NCBI GenBank assembly: GCA_020081605.1
Contig: JAHREC010000038.1
Coordinates: 37,923-101,922 of the forward strand
Direction of reading: 5' to 3'
DNA from: Albifimbria verrucaria
Taxonomy: Eukaryota > Ascomycota > Sordariomycetes > Hypocreales > Stachybotryaceae
Length of the DNA stretch: 64,000 nt
Both the position numbers and the translations under genes were made by a program. Of this stretch, positions 1 to 12,321 are shown piece after piece; within the stretch, counting starts at the first letter, position 1; every line of letters starts with the position of its first letter. The notes beneath the pieces were generated by a model. The model had not been told where the DNA came from, made no database searches, and worked only from the letters and a program-made list of their open reading frames with translations.

Positions 1-536
1 ACATAACTGTAGGGCAGTGTGTTTAAGGTGGCGAGTTTACTGAAGCTAGAAAGGATAGTGACAACCATAGACGCATCGTATAGATCATCTTTTAAGTTCA
101 TAGTCAACATTTTCGAGCAGGAGATTTTGATGCCGCCGTATTTTACATGAATATCGTCGACCTCTCAGTGTCAGGAGTTGTGTAGAAAGAGGGACCACCC
201 GCTACCAAAAAAGACCCACCAAGCCACTCATATTAGATTAACGTGTTAAACCAGGGAAAATCAGTCTGACGGGGAGTTTTAGAATACAGTATTGGTAATG
301 GATAGTTTTGCGTGACGTGAGGGTGAGAAGGGATGTTAAATTAACTCAACCTTAGCGATCATATCAACGCTAGAAGGCTGCACAGTACTCGTCATCGGAC
401 GGCTTGTCCTGCCACCCAAGCCGGAACAACTTGGAGATAACAAGTTAGGCGAAGCCTACCTGAATAAAGCAACCTTCACTATGTTGTGGTCGATGCGATT
501 ACTCACAATATCGAGGAGATGGAACAGGTACGTGAA
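1..536. other. No gene recognised
   Basis: I see no open frame, splice pattern or RNA structure that supports a gene here. The base composition is mixed and no repeat stands out before position 537. Confidence 0.5.
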
Positions 537-600
537 CAGTGCCGACGGTAAGCAGTGCCGACGGTAAGGCGTGTGGATGGTAAGGCGTGTGGACGTTGAA
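537..600. repeat. Four 16-bp tandem units
   Basis: Two identical units (537-552, 553-568) are followed by two related units (569-584, 585-600). All end in a GACGGTAAG-like core. The array is non-coding and marks a small minisatellite. Confidence 0.7.
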
Positions 601-920
601 CTGTTTAATGTCAGAGAAACATACAGTACAGTAAATCCTCAACCAGTCTAAGCCTCGACTGGTGACAGGGCGACACTGGCGGGCCGATCGCTGGTTTGGA
701 CCTGTATCTGAATTACGAATCGGCGGCGCATTTTTATTGACCTTAGCCGCCGTAAGCGTGTGGGTACGAGCTAGTAAATTGATCTAGTCTGCAAGCAGGG
801 CAAGCCAAGGATTTGTGAATTAACATCCAATCCGGAGGGGCTTAGCTTCCCCATGCCTTGTCTTGACAGAGTGAGTCAGTTTGTCAGGGCGCCAGTGATG
901 TAAAAAGAGGTTCAGTATTG

Positions 921-1169
921 AGGAGTTGCATACTCAGAACGCTGACCTTCGACGTCCATACTCCGCCTCAGCGCACAGATTCAAAACAAGCAGGGTAAAC
1001 TTGGTTGAGACAATTAATGTTTTTGTAATATATGCCATATATTTTAAAATAGCATTAACTGAGTATTTTGCAAAAGTATTAATTGTCTCTTCCAGGCTTG
1101 CTTGTTTAAATCTGTGTGCTGGAGCATAGCGTTGATGTTGAGGGTCAAGTTTCCGATCATGCAATTCCT
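921..1169. mobile_element. Fold-back (MITE-like) element
   Basis: The two ends are long imperfect inverted repeats. The segment from AGGAGTTGCAT at 921 matches the reverse complement of the segment ending at 1169, with roughly 100-bp arms and an AT-rich centre around 1030-1075. Translation of each strand gives the same peptide-like pattern (AHRFK...ETIN), which is what an inverted repeat produces. Many arm mismatches are C/T or A/G transitions. No transposase lies inside, so it would be non-autonomous. I could not define a clear target-site duplication. Confidence 0.6.
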
Positions 1170-2332
1170 ATTTTTATTTTTTTTATTTTTTTTTATTTTT
1201 ACGCCGCCGCCTGCTTGACAATCTAGCTCTTTTCAAGGAAAGTGCTCAAGTTGAGGTCAAGCTCGTTGAGCATTTCACAGCAACTAGACTACATTCCACC
1301 AGACCGTAGGCAAACGCCCTTTCGTGCATCGTACTACCTCAAAAATCCCTAGCTTGCAGACTAGCATCCATTCAACAACTCGTCCCCACTCACTTGCCCC
1401 AGTTTAGGTCATGTAAAATGCACCGCCCGGTCATACTGTAACTCTAATACGCGTCCAATCTAGTGATGGGCCTACTGGTATCGCCATGTCACCACTCGTC
1501 AAGACTTAAATTGATGAAGGATTTATATTTCTCTGACATTCAACGGCTCAATATCCTCACATCTCAAAGTTCATACAGCTTAACTTTCATACAACTCAAC
1601 GTTCACACAGCTCGCACATATTATTCCGCCTCTTCAGTGTTCGTATGGACCGCAACATCGCCATGGTTGTTTTTATCACTTTGCTCCGCCCGACTTGTCA
1701 TCGCCTGGTCATTCGGCTCGGTCGGCTTAGCCGACTCAGTCTAGAATGGTTAGTGCTTATAGACCGTGTCATAGAATCATGACAGTCTGAAACCGAGTGC
1801 CGTAGTCTTTGACATGACTGATGAAGTTGAGTTAGTGGAAATGTTCCTTCTTCTCTTTAAATCATCCAAGCCTTGCAAGGTCACATCTTACCAATATTTT
1901 ACCATACTACTGTATAAAACATATCCATAGTTCGACTACAGTACCTACTGTATCAGACATTTGAGTAACTGAGGGAAAAAAGAGTGAACACTTGTAAGCA
2001 TGCTTCATGTATAGAGCATGTGTGCTAATGTTGTTTGTATCATCCTATAACATACTGTATATACAGGTGGGTCAGTGCTGTCTGTGAATCTAAAATGTAA
2101 TCCATGACTTGGATACGCTACAGTACCCCTAGGATGTGTAGTCAATATGTAGCTTGTGAGACGATAATGACACAGCTCATCCTCATGTTGCCTGACTCAA
2201 CGAACCACAAGTTGCCCAGCCGTACCTGCCAGTTTCTCTTTGGACATAAGAAGCCAATACTTTCCTGGTAAGATGTTTGATGCTGAACCACTGCAGGAAT
2301 ATTGTCGAAAAAAAAAAAAAATAACGTGAAAG
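1170..2332. other. Non-coding stretch with simple repeats
   Basis: A T-rich tract lies at about 1170-1200 and an A-run at about 2308-2321, just before the GH128 gene. The only longish open frame (1463-1744, plus) is low-quality and overlaps a tandem repeat. I see no supported gene. Confidence 0.5.
1566..1613. repeat. Three 16-bp tandem units
   Basis: Units at 1566-1581, 1582-1597 and 1598-1613 share the pattern AA-GTTCATACAGCT with a few substitutions. Non-coding. Confidence 0.65.
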
Positions 2333-3340
2333 ATGATTGGGAAACCTTTTCTGAACTTGTGCATAAATGCGATTCTATTATTTCAATTTGCAGACTGCAG
2401 GCTCAATACAGAAACTATAGCGCTATCATCTCGGTCAATTCCCTCAACGGCGACTGTTGACACGCTAAAGGTTCTTTCAGGCATCCCTGACTTGAACTCG
2501 ACTTCTGCCACACTGCGAAGGTTTGTCGCCTCTTCCACACAAAGACTGCGCTACTCAGAAAATGTTGGCACTGTTCTGCCAAGGTCAAACATTCCATGCG
2601 ACCAGAATACTAAATCCAAGTTTCCTTTACATAAGAAAGGGCTAGCTTACAACGACACCCAGCTAGCTCACAGGTTTGCATCTCAATGTTCTAACTGCGG
2701 CTGGGCATATAACTGGGATTCACAACCACAAGGGCTCGAGGACTCCATCGACTTTATCCCGCTCCTCTGGAGCAACTCGCCAACCCATACCTCTCGCTTT
2801 CCCGAGAACGTATCCAACGCCTTGAAAAAAGGTGCAAGAGCAATCTTCAGCTTCAACGAGCCCGACAATGCGGATCAAGCCAACATCAATCCCGTCGAAG
2901 CAGCAAAGGCTCATTCACATCATCTTAACCCCTACGCTGGCCTGGCGTTGATCGGTGCACCTAGCGTGACGAGCAGCAACAAATGTGGAGAAGGTCTCTG
3001 TTGGCTGCAAAGGTTCTTCGAGGCCTGCGCTGCGCTAGCGGGCGGCTGTCAAGTGGACTTTTGTAACGTACACTGGTACTCAACCGTAGAGCACGGAGAT
3101 GAGCTATTCAATTTTCTTAAGCGCGCATACGATGTTTGTCGTGGCAAACACATCTGGTTGACCGAGTTTGCTGTCGCAGGTTCTGATGTTGAAGTGGCTG
3201 AGTGGCTGACGAGAGCTATTCCCAGGCTCAATGCTTTGCCTTACCTGGATGCGTTTGCCTATTTCATGGTGACTGCTGGAAGCCTCATGAAAACCAACGA
3301 CGAGCTGAGTTCTTCCGGTAAGATTTATGCCTCAACATGA
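2333..3340 (+). CDS. GH128 family endo-beta-1,3-glucanase, secreted
   Basis: A single open frame of 335 residues. The N-terminus (residues 1-22) is a hydrophobic signal-peptide-like segment. It is followed by a Ser/Thr-rich region to about residue 95 and then the GH128 (Asl1-like) glycoside hydrolase core. The family hydrolyses beta-1,3-glucan in fungal walls. Visible motifs are LAYND near residue 104, GWAYNWDS at 123, the acid/base glutamate in IFSFNEPDN (Glu176) and the nucleophile glutamate in WLTEFA (Glu278). VDFCNVHWYS at 241 is the expected strand before the active site. The frame ends naturally at SSSGKIYAST. No intron is needed. A nearby alternative start is not excluded, but this Met gives the best signal peptide. 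It appears intact and may act in wall remodelling. Confidence 0.9.
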   Translation: MIGKPFLNLCINAILLFQFADCRLNTETIALSSRSIPSTATVDTLKVLSGIPDLNSTSATLRRFVASSTQRLRYSENVGTVLPRSNIPCDQNTKSKFPLHKKGLAYNDTQLAHRFASQCSNCGWAYNWDSQPQGLEDSIDFIPLLWSNSPTHTSRFPENVSNALKKGARAIFSFNEPDNADQANINPVEAAKAHSHHLNPYAGLALIGAPSVTSSNKCGEGLCWLQRFFEACAALAGGCQVDFCNVHWYSTVEHGDELFNFLKRAYDVCRGKHIWLTEFAVAGSDVEVAEWLTRAIPRLNALPYLDAFAYFMVTAGSLMKTNDELSSSGKIYAST

Positions 3341-3986
3341 CAAAGTTCCACTTCGAGGTAATGTATAATTTTGTCCATATTTTTGTCTTTATATTTTCCT
3401 TCGTCTTGGAACAACAGACCTTTTGGTGGCGGCTCTTTCTCTTCACTAAATGCCGAGCCACCCACACCTTGCATTGCATGATGCCTTGTTAGGCGACATG
3501 GTTAGGATGGATTGGCGAATGACCCACCTACCCTGAACTATAACGCACCCCGCCCAGGCGATCACTCAAGCGATCACTGTTCAGGAATTAAATATCCTAG
3601 GTTCGTTACGATATAATATTGGACAATCTACGAATGTATAATATTGTATAAAACGGTCCAGTACCCAGATTGCGAGCATGCCGCGTCCGGTTTTCTGGCA
3701 CACAACAAATGTCGATCTTGGCATAGGTAATGTTGGCGGCTCGGTGCAGTCCGAAGATCGTTTGTAATACATGAGTCAGTGAGAAAACAAGTGAGCAAAT
3801 AAATGAGAAAGCCAAGCAGGCAAGCAAGCTTTAGCTTTATGTATATAAGACTTTTCTAAATACATCGGAACTGTGGCATGCATAGAATGGTTCCAGATTA
3901 AATATGAGAAAAGAGGCCAAGGAATCGTGTAGCAAAGACGTGTAGAACACGTTGAATTCCTCCGAGGCACACTTCAAAGGACTCTC
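3341..3986. other. Intergenic, nothing recognised
   Basis: Short open frames on the minus strand here do not look coding. This is the 3' flank shared by the GH128 gene and the convergent broken gene. Confidence 0.5.
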
Positions 3987-5116
3987 TCAATTTACAAACA
4001 GCCCCTGATCAGCACACCCAAACAAACGATCGATGAAGTCCTGCGGAATATTGCGAATTGTCTCCTCGAATTGCTTATCGCGGGGCATATTGCCCTCTTT
4101 CTGCCAGTTTTTGGGGTCAATATTATACAAGATTTTGAGCACATCTCCCCTGTCGCATTCCATAACCGGGCGAGAATGACGAACTCCATTGGGATAGTGC
4201 AACCGCGTGAGTAGACACGTATCCATTCTCCGATCGCCGAATTCCCGATGACGATTGTTGCAAAATCGACGTAAAGTCCTTCGTGAATCAGATCCAGGGC
4301 TAGAGGCTCATCGAAGTATATTAAGATGCAACGGGACGTGCAAGCGGAGCTCTCGATACTGAGATAGATCGCGTGTCCCAGGCCCTGACTATCGGCACAG
4401 TCATGGATCCGAGATATAGCTCCGTCAGGGCCCTCCTCATCACAAGGCTGGTTCGGTTGGCCAGAGTAAGCTCGTGAAAACTCCAAATGCAAAGACGACG
4501 ACCTTTTGATACGGCATTTGAGAACCCCAGCGGCTAATTTCTTATCGGCTTGCTTAGATGTTGTCCGCAAAATATTGTTTCTTGCGTAACTGGTAATCCC
4601 GGACGTCGGTGGCCACCTCTTGCCGAGACTGTCACTGAAAGCATGCGGAGGCAATGCTGGAACTGTCTTTAACGATTTCCGGAAGTGGGCTTCCGAGAGT
4701 CTTTCCGACATCAATAATGCAATGGAAAAACAGAGTTTCAACTTTTTCTGGAGTGTCATGGATTCATTGAATTGAATGATGGTATTTCCACCTGATAGAT
4801 AGGTCGAAGGGGTCGCCATAGAGCCAAAGAACTCCGCAGTGTGAAGCTTGTAGAAGCGAGTCTTTGCCGTTTCTAAGCTGATAACAGGGTCTTGATGATC
4901 ATCACTGGTGATGAAGCAGGTGAACGAGGTCGTCTTTCCCAAATCCCATTCCAACTGTAGCATTGGTTGCGTCTTCTTCGGCGAGGATGGGTTTGAAGAT
5001 AATCCCACATGTTGGAATTCGATACCCTTCTGGTCTTAAATGACAGGATTCTTCTCTAGAAATTCTCTACCCTCTTGATGGGATTTATCATCGTAAACAC
5101 AGCAGACGAAAATCAT
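3987..5116 (-). pseudogene. Broken unknown gene with stop and frameshift
   Basis: Reading from an ATG at 5116, a protein-like frame (MIFVCCVYDD) meets an in-frame TAA at 5038-5036 and then runs open for more than 250 codons. Near 4226 the coding signal moves to another frame (MDTCLLTRLHYPNG) and continues to a stop at 3987. Restoring one A in a short A run near 4226 would join the two parts. I do not recognise the family. A weak resemblance of the central helical part to DUF7580-type prion-inhibition proteins is only a guess. The stop and shift suggest a pseudogene, although the shift alone could be a sequencing error. Confidence 0.5.
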
Positions 5117-7945
5117 TTTTGGGAAGAAGGCTCCGTGAGTAGCACGCAGCTAATTGTCTGTGAACAAAGTAGAAACTCCAAAGGTCGTTGTGAATAATTT
5201 GGTCCGCGGCTTTCTAGGATACCGGTATGAGCTGTGATGCGGGACTATTTTCACTTTAAATGCGCAAAGAAGATCGCAAGGAAATAGGGAGAGAGACATA
5301 TTCTGCCTTGTCATCGGACGGCTGTACATTTTCGCCTCCACATACCCCCGCTGCACTGCTGTCGTCCTTGATGAATGTAAGTCTGATCCTAGTCTGCTCA
5401 GCCATCTAGACACTAAATCCCAACTGGCAGCAATCGCCACAGAGGCATAGGGAGCTGCTGCCTCTCAAGGGAGTACAAGAGCCCGAACTCTCCATCAGCG
5501 TCATGATCAAAGGCGGTTAGGTCTAGAATCAACCATCGTCTTTCAGTTTATCGAATGAGGCACACTTCATGTCCTGTCACGGTCATATAGTACAGTCCTC
5601 GAACTCTATGCATTTGATCGAACGGCATCGATCCCAAAAGTGCCGTACGAAACGCCTACGGGCAAACGCCTACGGGCAAACATACAGACAGTTGCTGTCA
5701 ACCTGGTGGTCAAGGTTGGTCATGTGGGTCATGTTTTCTGCTCAGCCTCGCAAAATGAGCAGAAAAGCAAAGAGCACTAAAAGGACTGGGTGATCACGAA
5801 CTGCCTGGGATCCGCAGGGGATTTTCATTTGCATCGGCGTCATAACGATAGAGGATCAAGTCGAGTAAACCAACTAGACATGAACCCTGAAAGGCATTAA
5901 AAGCGAAATAAAGAAAAGTAGGAGGTTAAGAAAAAGGGTTAAAAGGACGGAGCATGATAAAGGAGGAAGTACGGAGAAGAAGAGGTGAAGAAGAAGAATA
6001 CATTTCGTCGTGTCAACCCATCGACGTGGTTCCCTTGCTGTGGATAGTTTGTTTCTCCTATACTTCTAAAGCGATGCTGGGGAAGCTGCTGAGCCACGCA
6101 TGTCTTGCCCCACAGGAGCCTCAGGTTCTTGTCAAGCTGATGATTAGCCGGTGGCAATGCACGAGACTGGCGAAAGCTGTGTGTTTCGATATATCCATAC
6201 TGGACCCGGTGACAACCTTTCGGGGAGCCTCGCTAGGTACCACTGGTTATGAGGTTTGCTCTTAAGTCAGATAAATTGTTGGGAGACTGCTCTCCTAGAC
6301 ATCCGCTCGTGCTTCTACAATACCAACGGGAACACACAGCACAAGACATTACAGACTGCTCTTCTCATACTCTGATCACCTGACGAAGTTGCGGGCCTCA
6401 AGTTGAGTTTGTTTGGGTTAATTTATGTTGGCGTCGGCTGGTGTGGGTTGGTATCGGCTGATGAGAGGGTGGATGGATGGATTGATTCGCTGCCCACTTG
6501 ACCGTGTATTCGTGAGTGGTAAGTGCATTACTGCGGCAAGGTGGGAGGAGGGTGACTTAGCGTCGATTTCGGGCGAAAGTGGGTAGCGAAGGATCATGAG
6601 AGTGATAGGACGTGAGAATGCATGAGTGGGCTGGGGGTTGGATCTAGAGTCCAATGGCACAGCCCTCGGCTAGAGGGGAAATTTTCAAAATTCATCAACT
6701 CGGTCGAACGCAAAACCGTGTGGATTCTGATTCGGTTGATTGCAGCCTCATTGGATATCCAACTCGACGGCAAGCGCGGCGACATTATCGTAACTAGTTG
6801 TGCAAAAGATTGCGTCAGGAGCTCCTGCACAAACCGGGAACAAACCATAGCAAGTCGCTGATATATGCCTACAGTACTATGTACAGAGTATGGCCGTTGG
6901 ATCTTCCCTATCCGCAACATCCGTGGCAAATCAAGTAGGACAATAGCGGGCGACTAGCCGTAAGGAGTTCCATCTCCGTGTTTCTCCCGGTCGTCTATTC
7001 TCCTCCTGTTACTTGTCTTTCGTCCTTCACTGTTGGTTGCAAACAGTCGGAATACAATTTCGTGTTGGTTGACACGACCTTTACACCTCAGGGAAAGATC
7101 CACAGCCCCGCTTATGTCCAGGTCTGGATGACGCTATCGCCGCGGATGCAGGATCAACAGGCTAGTCATCTGGAGATATCTCTTGAAAGTGGCTAAGGAG
7201 ACATGACAAGCGCCGGAAGCCATCCGCTGAGCAGGGCACAAAATGTGTGAAATCGACCATGGTGGGCCCTTTGCCCTGAACTGCCGCCGTTGCTTGGAGC
7301 AATAGCTCCAGGGCAGCATAGAGTACAGTAGTGTGTGAGCATCATCTCAAATAAAGCGCAGGGTGCACGTGGGGATGATGATCCATCGCCGTTGCAGTAG
7401 CTCGCTCTTCCCCACCTCACCAGGCAGTTGCATATCTCTCAAGTCATGTGACATCCCGCTCAACGACCCCAAAACATCATAGGGGAGGGAGAAGGCCAGA
7501 CTGTGGGCAAGGGCAAGAGGGACAAAAAGAGGGTAGAAGGGAACTTCGGGTAAGCAAGGCAGCAAAAAAGCGCAGTGACATTTGTTGTTGTAGGTGACAG
7601 GACGATTTACGGCACTGTCACATTGGTTGTGCCTGAGCGATAATTGTCTCCGTTCGTGTCAGAGCTAGTGCGCGTTGTTGCCAATCATCTTGAAAGACTG
7701 GGCCAACTGACGCTTGTCTTTTACATCTGGACCCGCTACAGTACCGGATGGCCCACAACATATTCCGTAAAATGATCCCGCTTCATCGAAATATGCGGCA
7801 GGTGGACGTACAGTACAGTACATATAACATCTCTTCAAGTTGGCCTGGAGCTGTCTCTATGGAGCTCGACGCTAAGATGTCAGGTCCTGGGGATCAGCGC
7901 GCGGCTTGCCCTGAGTTGGAGAACGAGTGATTCATTTCACGCCAC
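5117..7945. other. Long stretch without a supported gene
   Basis: Several frames of 60-110 codons occur on both strands (for example 5954-6265 plus and 6594-6929 minus), but none has a recognisable domain, splice pattern or convincing composition. A short direct repeat lies near 5658-5682. One minus frame just beyond this stretch (7946-8290) has a P-loop-like motif and is listed among the rejected items. Confidence 0.4.
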
Positions 7946-8516
7946 TCATGGCAACTGCCTTGCAGTCGAGGCAGAACGAGAACGAAGCTTGGTCCAGCAC
8001 GGTGCTGCACCATGCTGAAATGGTCCATGGTTCGTTATCACGAGCAGGAAGAGGCGCGATAGAGATTTTACGAGTCCAGTAAGACCTTTCCCACTGGATC
8101 GGCCCCCAACGAAGGCTGCTAGCCCACGTAGGTTAACGTTAATCGGTGCCGATGAGCTACCTGCGGCAGTGCTAAAGCCACGAAGCTGGTCTAGCACTCG
8201 AAAATATCGCAAACGGTCTCGATTGTCGATTTCGCGGATATTCCGTAGCTTGTTCATTTTCCCGCCTTTTGGGATAGCGCTCCGTACCATTCGTATTTGT
8301 GTGGAGTTGATTCATTTCACATGAGAATTAGCCATGGAGGGGAATGGTGACTGAGAGCCTAGTGCATATCCACTTCCTCACCAGGTGACATGCACCCTAC
8401 TGGAGCCAAGTGAATAGATTCCTCCCACCCTGGCGACCGTTTGCTTTCTTGCCTCGTCGGGGCATCTCAGCCCTTTCAGGATTTCCTGCACACGTTACAT
8501 ACTTTGACAAATAGTA

Positions 8517-11076
8517 GTGGGTACCGAGATTCGGGTCGTCGGTAACGATGCAGGAGAAAAGCCCAGTATCCTGTCCGGTGTCATCAGTCGAACAGACCGC
8601 AACACCCCTCAATATGGCGAGGGTTACAGTGATTTCAACACGTGCTACTACCAGGCCAACGCTGCGGCAAGTGGCGGAAGTTCTGGCAGTCCTGTCGTTA
8701 GCAAAGATGGGTCTGCGGTTGCCCTACAGGCAGGTGGACGATCCGACGGGGCATCGACAGATTACCTTCTCCCTTGGATAGACCCCTTCGCGCCCTGCAG
8801 TGCATCTAGCAGGGCAAGCCGGTCACTCGAGGAGACATCCAGTGCCAGTTCTTGCTCATGCCTTTCGGCGAATGTCGCCGAAAGGGTCTGACCCCAGAAT
8901 GGGAAGAAGCTGCACGGAAGGCTTTCCCGAGAAAACCAATATGTTGGTGGCTAAGATCGTCCTTCCCGCTGGGCCCTCTCACAACAAGATCAAAGAGGGT
9001 GACGTGCTCATCAAGGTTAACGGCGAGATGATCACTGAGTTTGTCCCACTGGAGGACATCCTCGATTCCAATGTGGGCAACACCATCAAATTCCAACTTC
9101 AGCGTCGTGGTGAAGACGTTGAAGTAGAGATTGAAGTTGGTGATCTTCACAACATCACACCAGACCGCTTTGTCTCCGTTGCCGGCGCTAGCTTCAACAA
9201 CCTGTCTTACCAACAGGCTAGGTTGTATGCTATCCCAGTTCAGGGTGTCTACGTCTGCGAGTCTGCCGGCTCGTTCGAATTCGAAACATACGACAATGGC
9301 TGGATTATCCAAACCGTGGACCACAAGAAGGTCCCGGACCTCGACGCCTTTGTTGAGGTGATGAGGAAGATACCAGACAAAGCTCGTGTTGTCGTCACAT
9401 ACAAGCATCTTCGTGATCTGCATAAGTTGAACACGACAGTCATCTATGTAGATCGACACTGGTCCGCCAGAATGAAGATGGCGATCCGAAACGACGAGAG
9501 CGGCCTCTGGGACTTTAGCGACCTGGGTGATCCTCTTCCCCCTCTGACACCTGTTCGACTATCTGCTTCCTTCATAGAGCTGGGCCATATGCCTCACCAT
9601 GGGATTGGCAAGCTTATCAGGAGCTTCGTCCATGTCAGTTGCTCCACACCGTTGTCGCTGGATGGGTTGTTTAAGCGCCGCCAGGCGGCCATGGGCCTGG
9701 TTATTGATGCAGAGAAAGGTTATGTACTCATCTCGAGAGCCATAGTTCCTCACGATCTCTGCGATATCGCTGTGACTATTGCCGACTCCATCATTGTCGA
9801 GGGAAAAGTCGTCTTCTTCCACCCTCTACAGAACTACGCTGTCATCAAGTACGACCCATCCCTCGTCGATGCACCGGTGATGAGCGCAGGGCTTAGCAGC
9901 GAGCAGTTGATACAAGGTGCCAAGACCTACTTCCTTGGGTACACAGAAATGGGCCGCGTAGTGCACGGTGCCACCACCGTAGTATATATTGATCCGGTTG
10001 CCATCGCTGCCAACTCTAGAGCTCCTCGATATCGTGCACTTAACTTCGATGCCATTCATGTCGACAACCCCTTGGGTAATGCCTGCGATAGCGGTGTACT
10101 TGCCGCACTAGACGGTACTGTGCAGGCTGTATGGCTGAGATTCCTCAGCGATGTTGATGATGTAGAATACTATCAGGGCATTGGTACACCGACTCTGTTG
10201 CCCGTCATATCGGCCATTCGGAAGGGCGAGAAACCAAAGCTGCGTGTCTTGCCCGTTGAGTTGACGGCTATTCAAAAGTCCCAGGCTTCCTGCATGGGCG
10301 TATCTCGTGAATGGATTGATCAGGTGACTCAGGCCGACCAGTATCGCCATCAGCTTTTCATGGTGAGAATTCCCGCCTTTGAGCGGGTAAGACAACCGGT
10401 CTCCCTTCAGACAGGAGACATTGTCGTGACTTTGAATGGTAACCTCTGTACCGCGATATCTGACTTTGATATCATGTACTCCAATGAAGTGTTGGAAGCG
10501 GTTATTGTCCGAGGGGTAAGGAACACTGTCTTCAGCTTGCAAAGGTTGCGGCCGACGATATGGAGACGGACCATGTCGTGTTGTTCTGCGGTGCTGTGCT
10601 ACAACGACCTCACCAGGCTGTCCTACAGCAAATAAGCAACCTCCCCAGCGACGTGTACGTATCCAGCCGGGTCTGCGGATCGCCGGCGTACCAGTATGGA
10701 ATTGCTCCAACACTCTTCATCACTCATGTCAGTGGCCAGTCTACACCAGACCTCCAATCGTTCATCGCCGCCACCAGGAAGATTCCAGATAAGACTGGTG
10801 AGTGACGTTTGATATCTGCTTATACATGTCGGAAATGATGCTAACGTGAGATCAGACTTTCAACTAAATGTGGTCAATTTCAAGTCGATGCCCTCGATGA
10901 TTACCGTGAAGAAGAACAGCCATTATTTTCCTACAGTAGAATGGATCAAGGACAAAGATGAAGCATGCGGTTGGCGGCAAGTAACGCATGAGAATAAACA
11001 GGTTTTCCAAAGTGAGGTAATGAACGGGGTACCCGGTGATTTACGCGGACAAGTAGATGAAGTGGAGCCAAGGTAA
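8517..11076 (+). pseudogene. nma111: 5'-truncated copy of HtrA-type protease nma111
   Basis: The sequence matches the fungal nuclear serine protease/PDZ protein Nma111 (yeast Nma111, HtrA family) from its protease core to its C-terminus. It starts abruptly at [10 protein letters not shown]. The catalytic serine motif GGSSGSPVV is present, but the upstream part with the His and Asp of the triad is absent. PDZ regions follow ([11 protein letters not shown]; the [16 protein letters not shown] region), then the degenerate second protease-like and PDZ half. The frame breaks near 8775, near 8930 and near 10,544, each by one missing base in a short run, and there is a TAG at 8807-8809. A 58-nt intron (10,798-10,855, GTGAGT, GCTAAC branch) precedes the last exon. 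A complete copy probably exists elsewhere, so this is most likely a decayed duplicate. Confidence 0.9.
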
Positions 11077-12321
11077 ACAAGACGTGGTGGGGCGAGTTCG
11101 TCGCGCTCACATAAACTCCTTCGGCTCTAGCTTTCTCTCGAGGCATAGGCAACAGTTCGGCAGTGTTGAGTGGGGCGTTCACGAGGACTAGGAACCAGGT
11201 AACCAGGTATCAAAGGCCCAGAGTGGTGCCAATAAAAGGTTGTGCGTCTCGGTGTTTTGAACATGTAACTAGACACCAAATCTAGAATAGTGGCTGTCGA
11301 CGCAGCGCCTGCCTTGGAATTCCGTCACTTCCATTCTCTCCCAGTTGATGGTCACTTTGGGAGCCCGTTTCCTTCTTTACGTCTTCTCTGGGCTGTAGGT
11401 GTCTCGATAGACTATCTTGGCTCCAATAGCAACCTACATTGTAAGTGACACTGTCTTTATGATATGACCCAGTCGTGGCTTCTCCTCCGCTGCTCGGCCC
11501 TTCGACTTGGGCGTCGAATAGCAGTTGGGACTGTCGGGAGCACGCGCGGGTCAGCAAATTCTATTCATGCGCATTACACAAGGTCCAACTCTCTACCAAC
11601 GTCATGATTAGAAGCCATTCAAAATCAGAATCAAGCATACTCGTTCAACCTACCGACATTCATCAAGTGGACCCTGATTCTTGCTCACCCTCGTAAATCA
11701 GTAGGCAACTGAAGAATATCAGAGGAATGGGTTATCGCAAGATATAAAGCATCTAGCGATGATAACTCGAGCAGCCACTAGAAATCTTGACTATCCTGGC
11801 GACGCAATGCTGTGCCATTAAGTGGAATAGTTAGTTAGTTGTATATGAATCATGAGCGATACCGAAGAAGGGCTGAGGTGTTGAGCTGGTCAATCTCGCT
11901 CTCGACCTAAGTCGGATCAATCGCTCATGCTTCGGCGGGATCAATATTAATGCACACCAGACGAGTTTACGACCTGCTATCATGCTTTCATCAACCCTGC
12001 AGCCGAGGGCCTCGAGCTGGGTCTGTGGGGTATTGTTCAGGCTTCGAAAAAAGTGGCGAGGGTAAGTTGCTGCCTATCTTATGTTGTATTCAATTATAGA
12101 AACAAGGTCCAGAGCCCAGAAGCAACGCCAGGATGTAACGGCTTAATGTTTCCCCTTCCATAGCTGCCATGCTGCCACAGCTCTTCTTCTCATCCCGAAG
12201 CAAGTGGCAAAACTCTCCATCTTCTCTCCACTCACATCTTTAATCAGTCTTGATCCAACTATAAGCTCGGATAAACCTGTATCCCAAAGTCGAAAAGACA
12301 TGCAGAGCTCAATAGTCTCTA
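11077..12321. other. No gene recognised
   Basis: Short frames on both strands (11,282-11,557 minus; 11,475-11,696 plus) look like chance. The last 150 bases may hold upstream exons of the small gene that follows. Confidence 0.4.

Noticed and set aside
7946..8290. Minus frame with a P-loop-like motif (FVGGRSSGKGL) preceded by LDQLRG, recalling the start of a dynamin GTPase
   Set aside because: No G3 or G4 motif or other dynamin part is nearby, the spacing is off and the rest does not align. Chance or an unrecognisable relic.
9131..9822. Minus and alternate plus frames inside the nma111 copy
   Set aside because: They overlap the clearly homologous nma111 frame and have no domain of their own.
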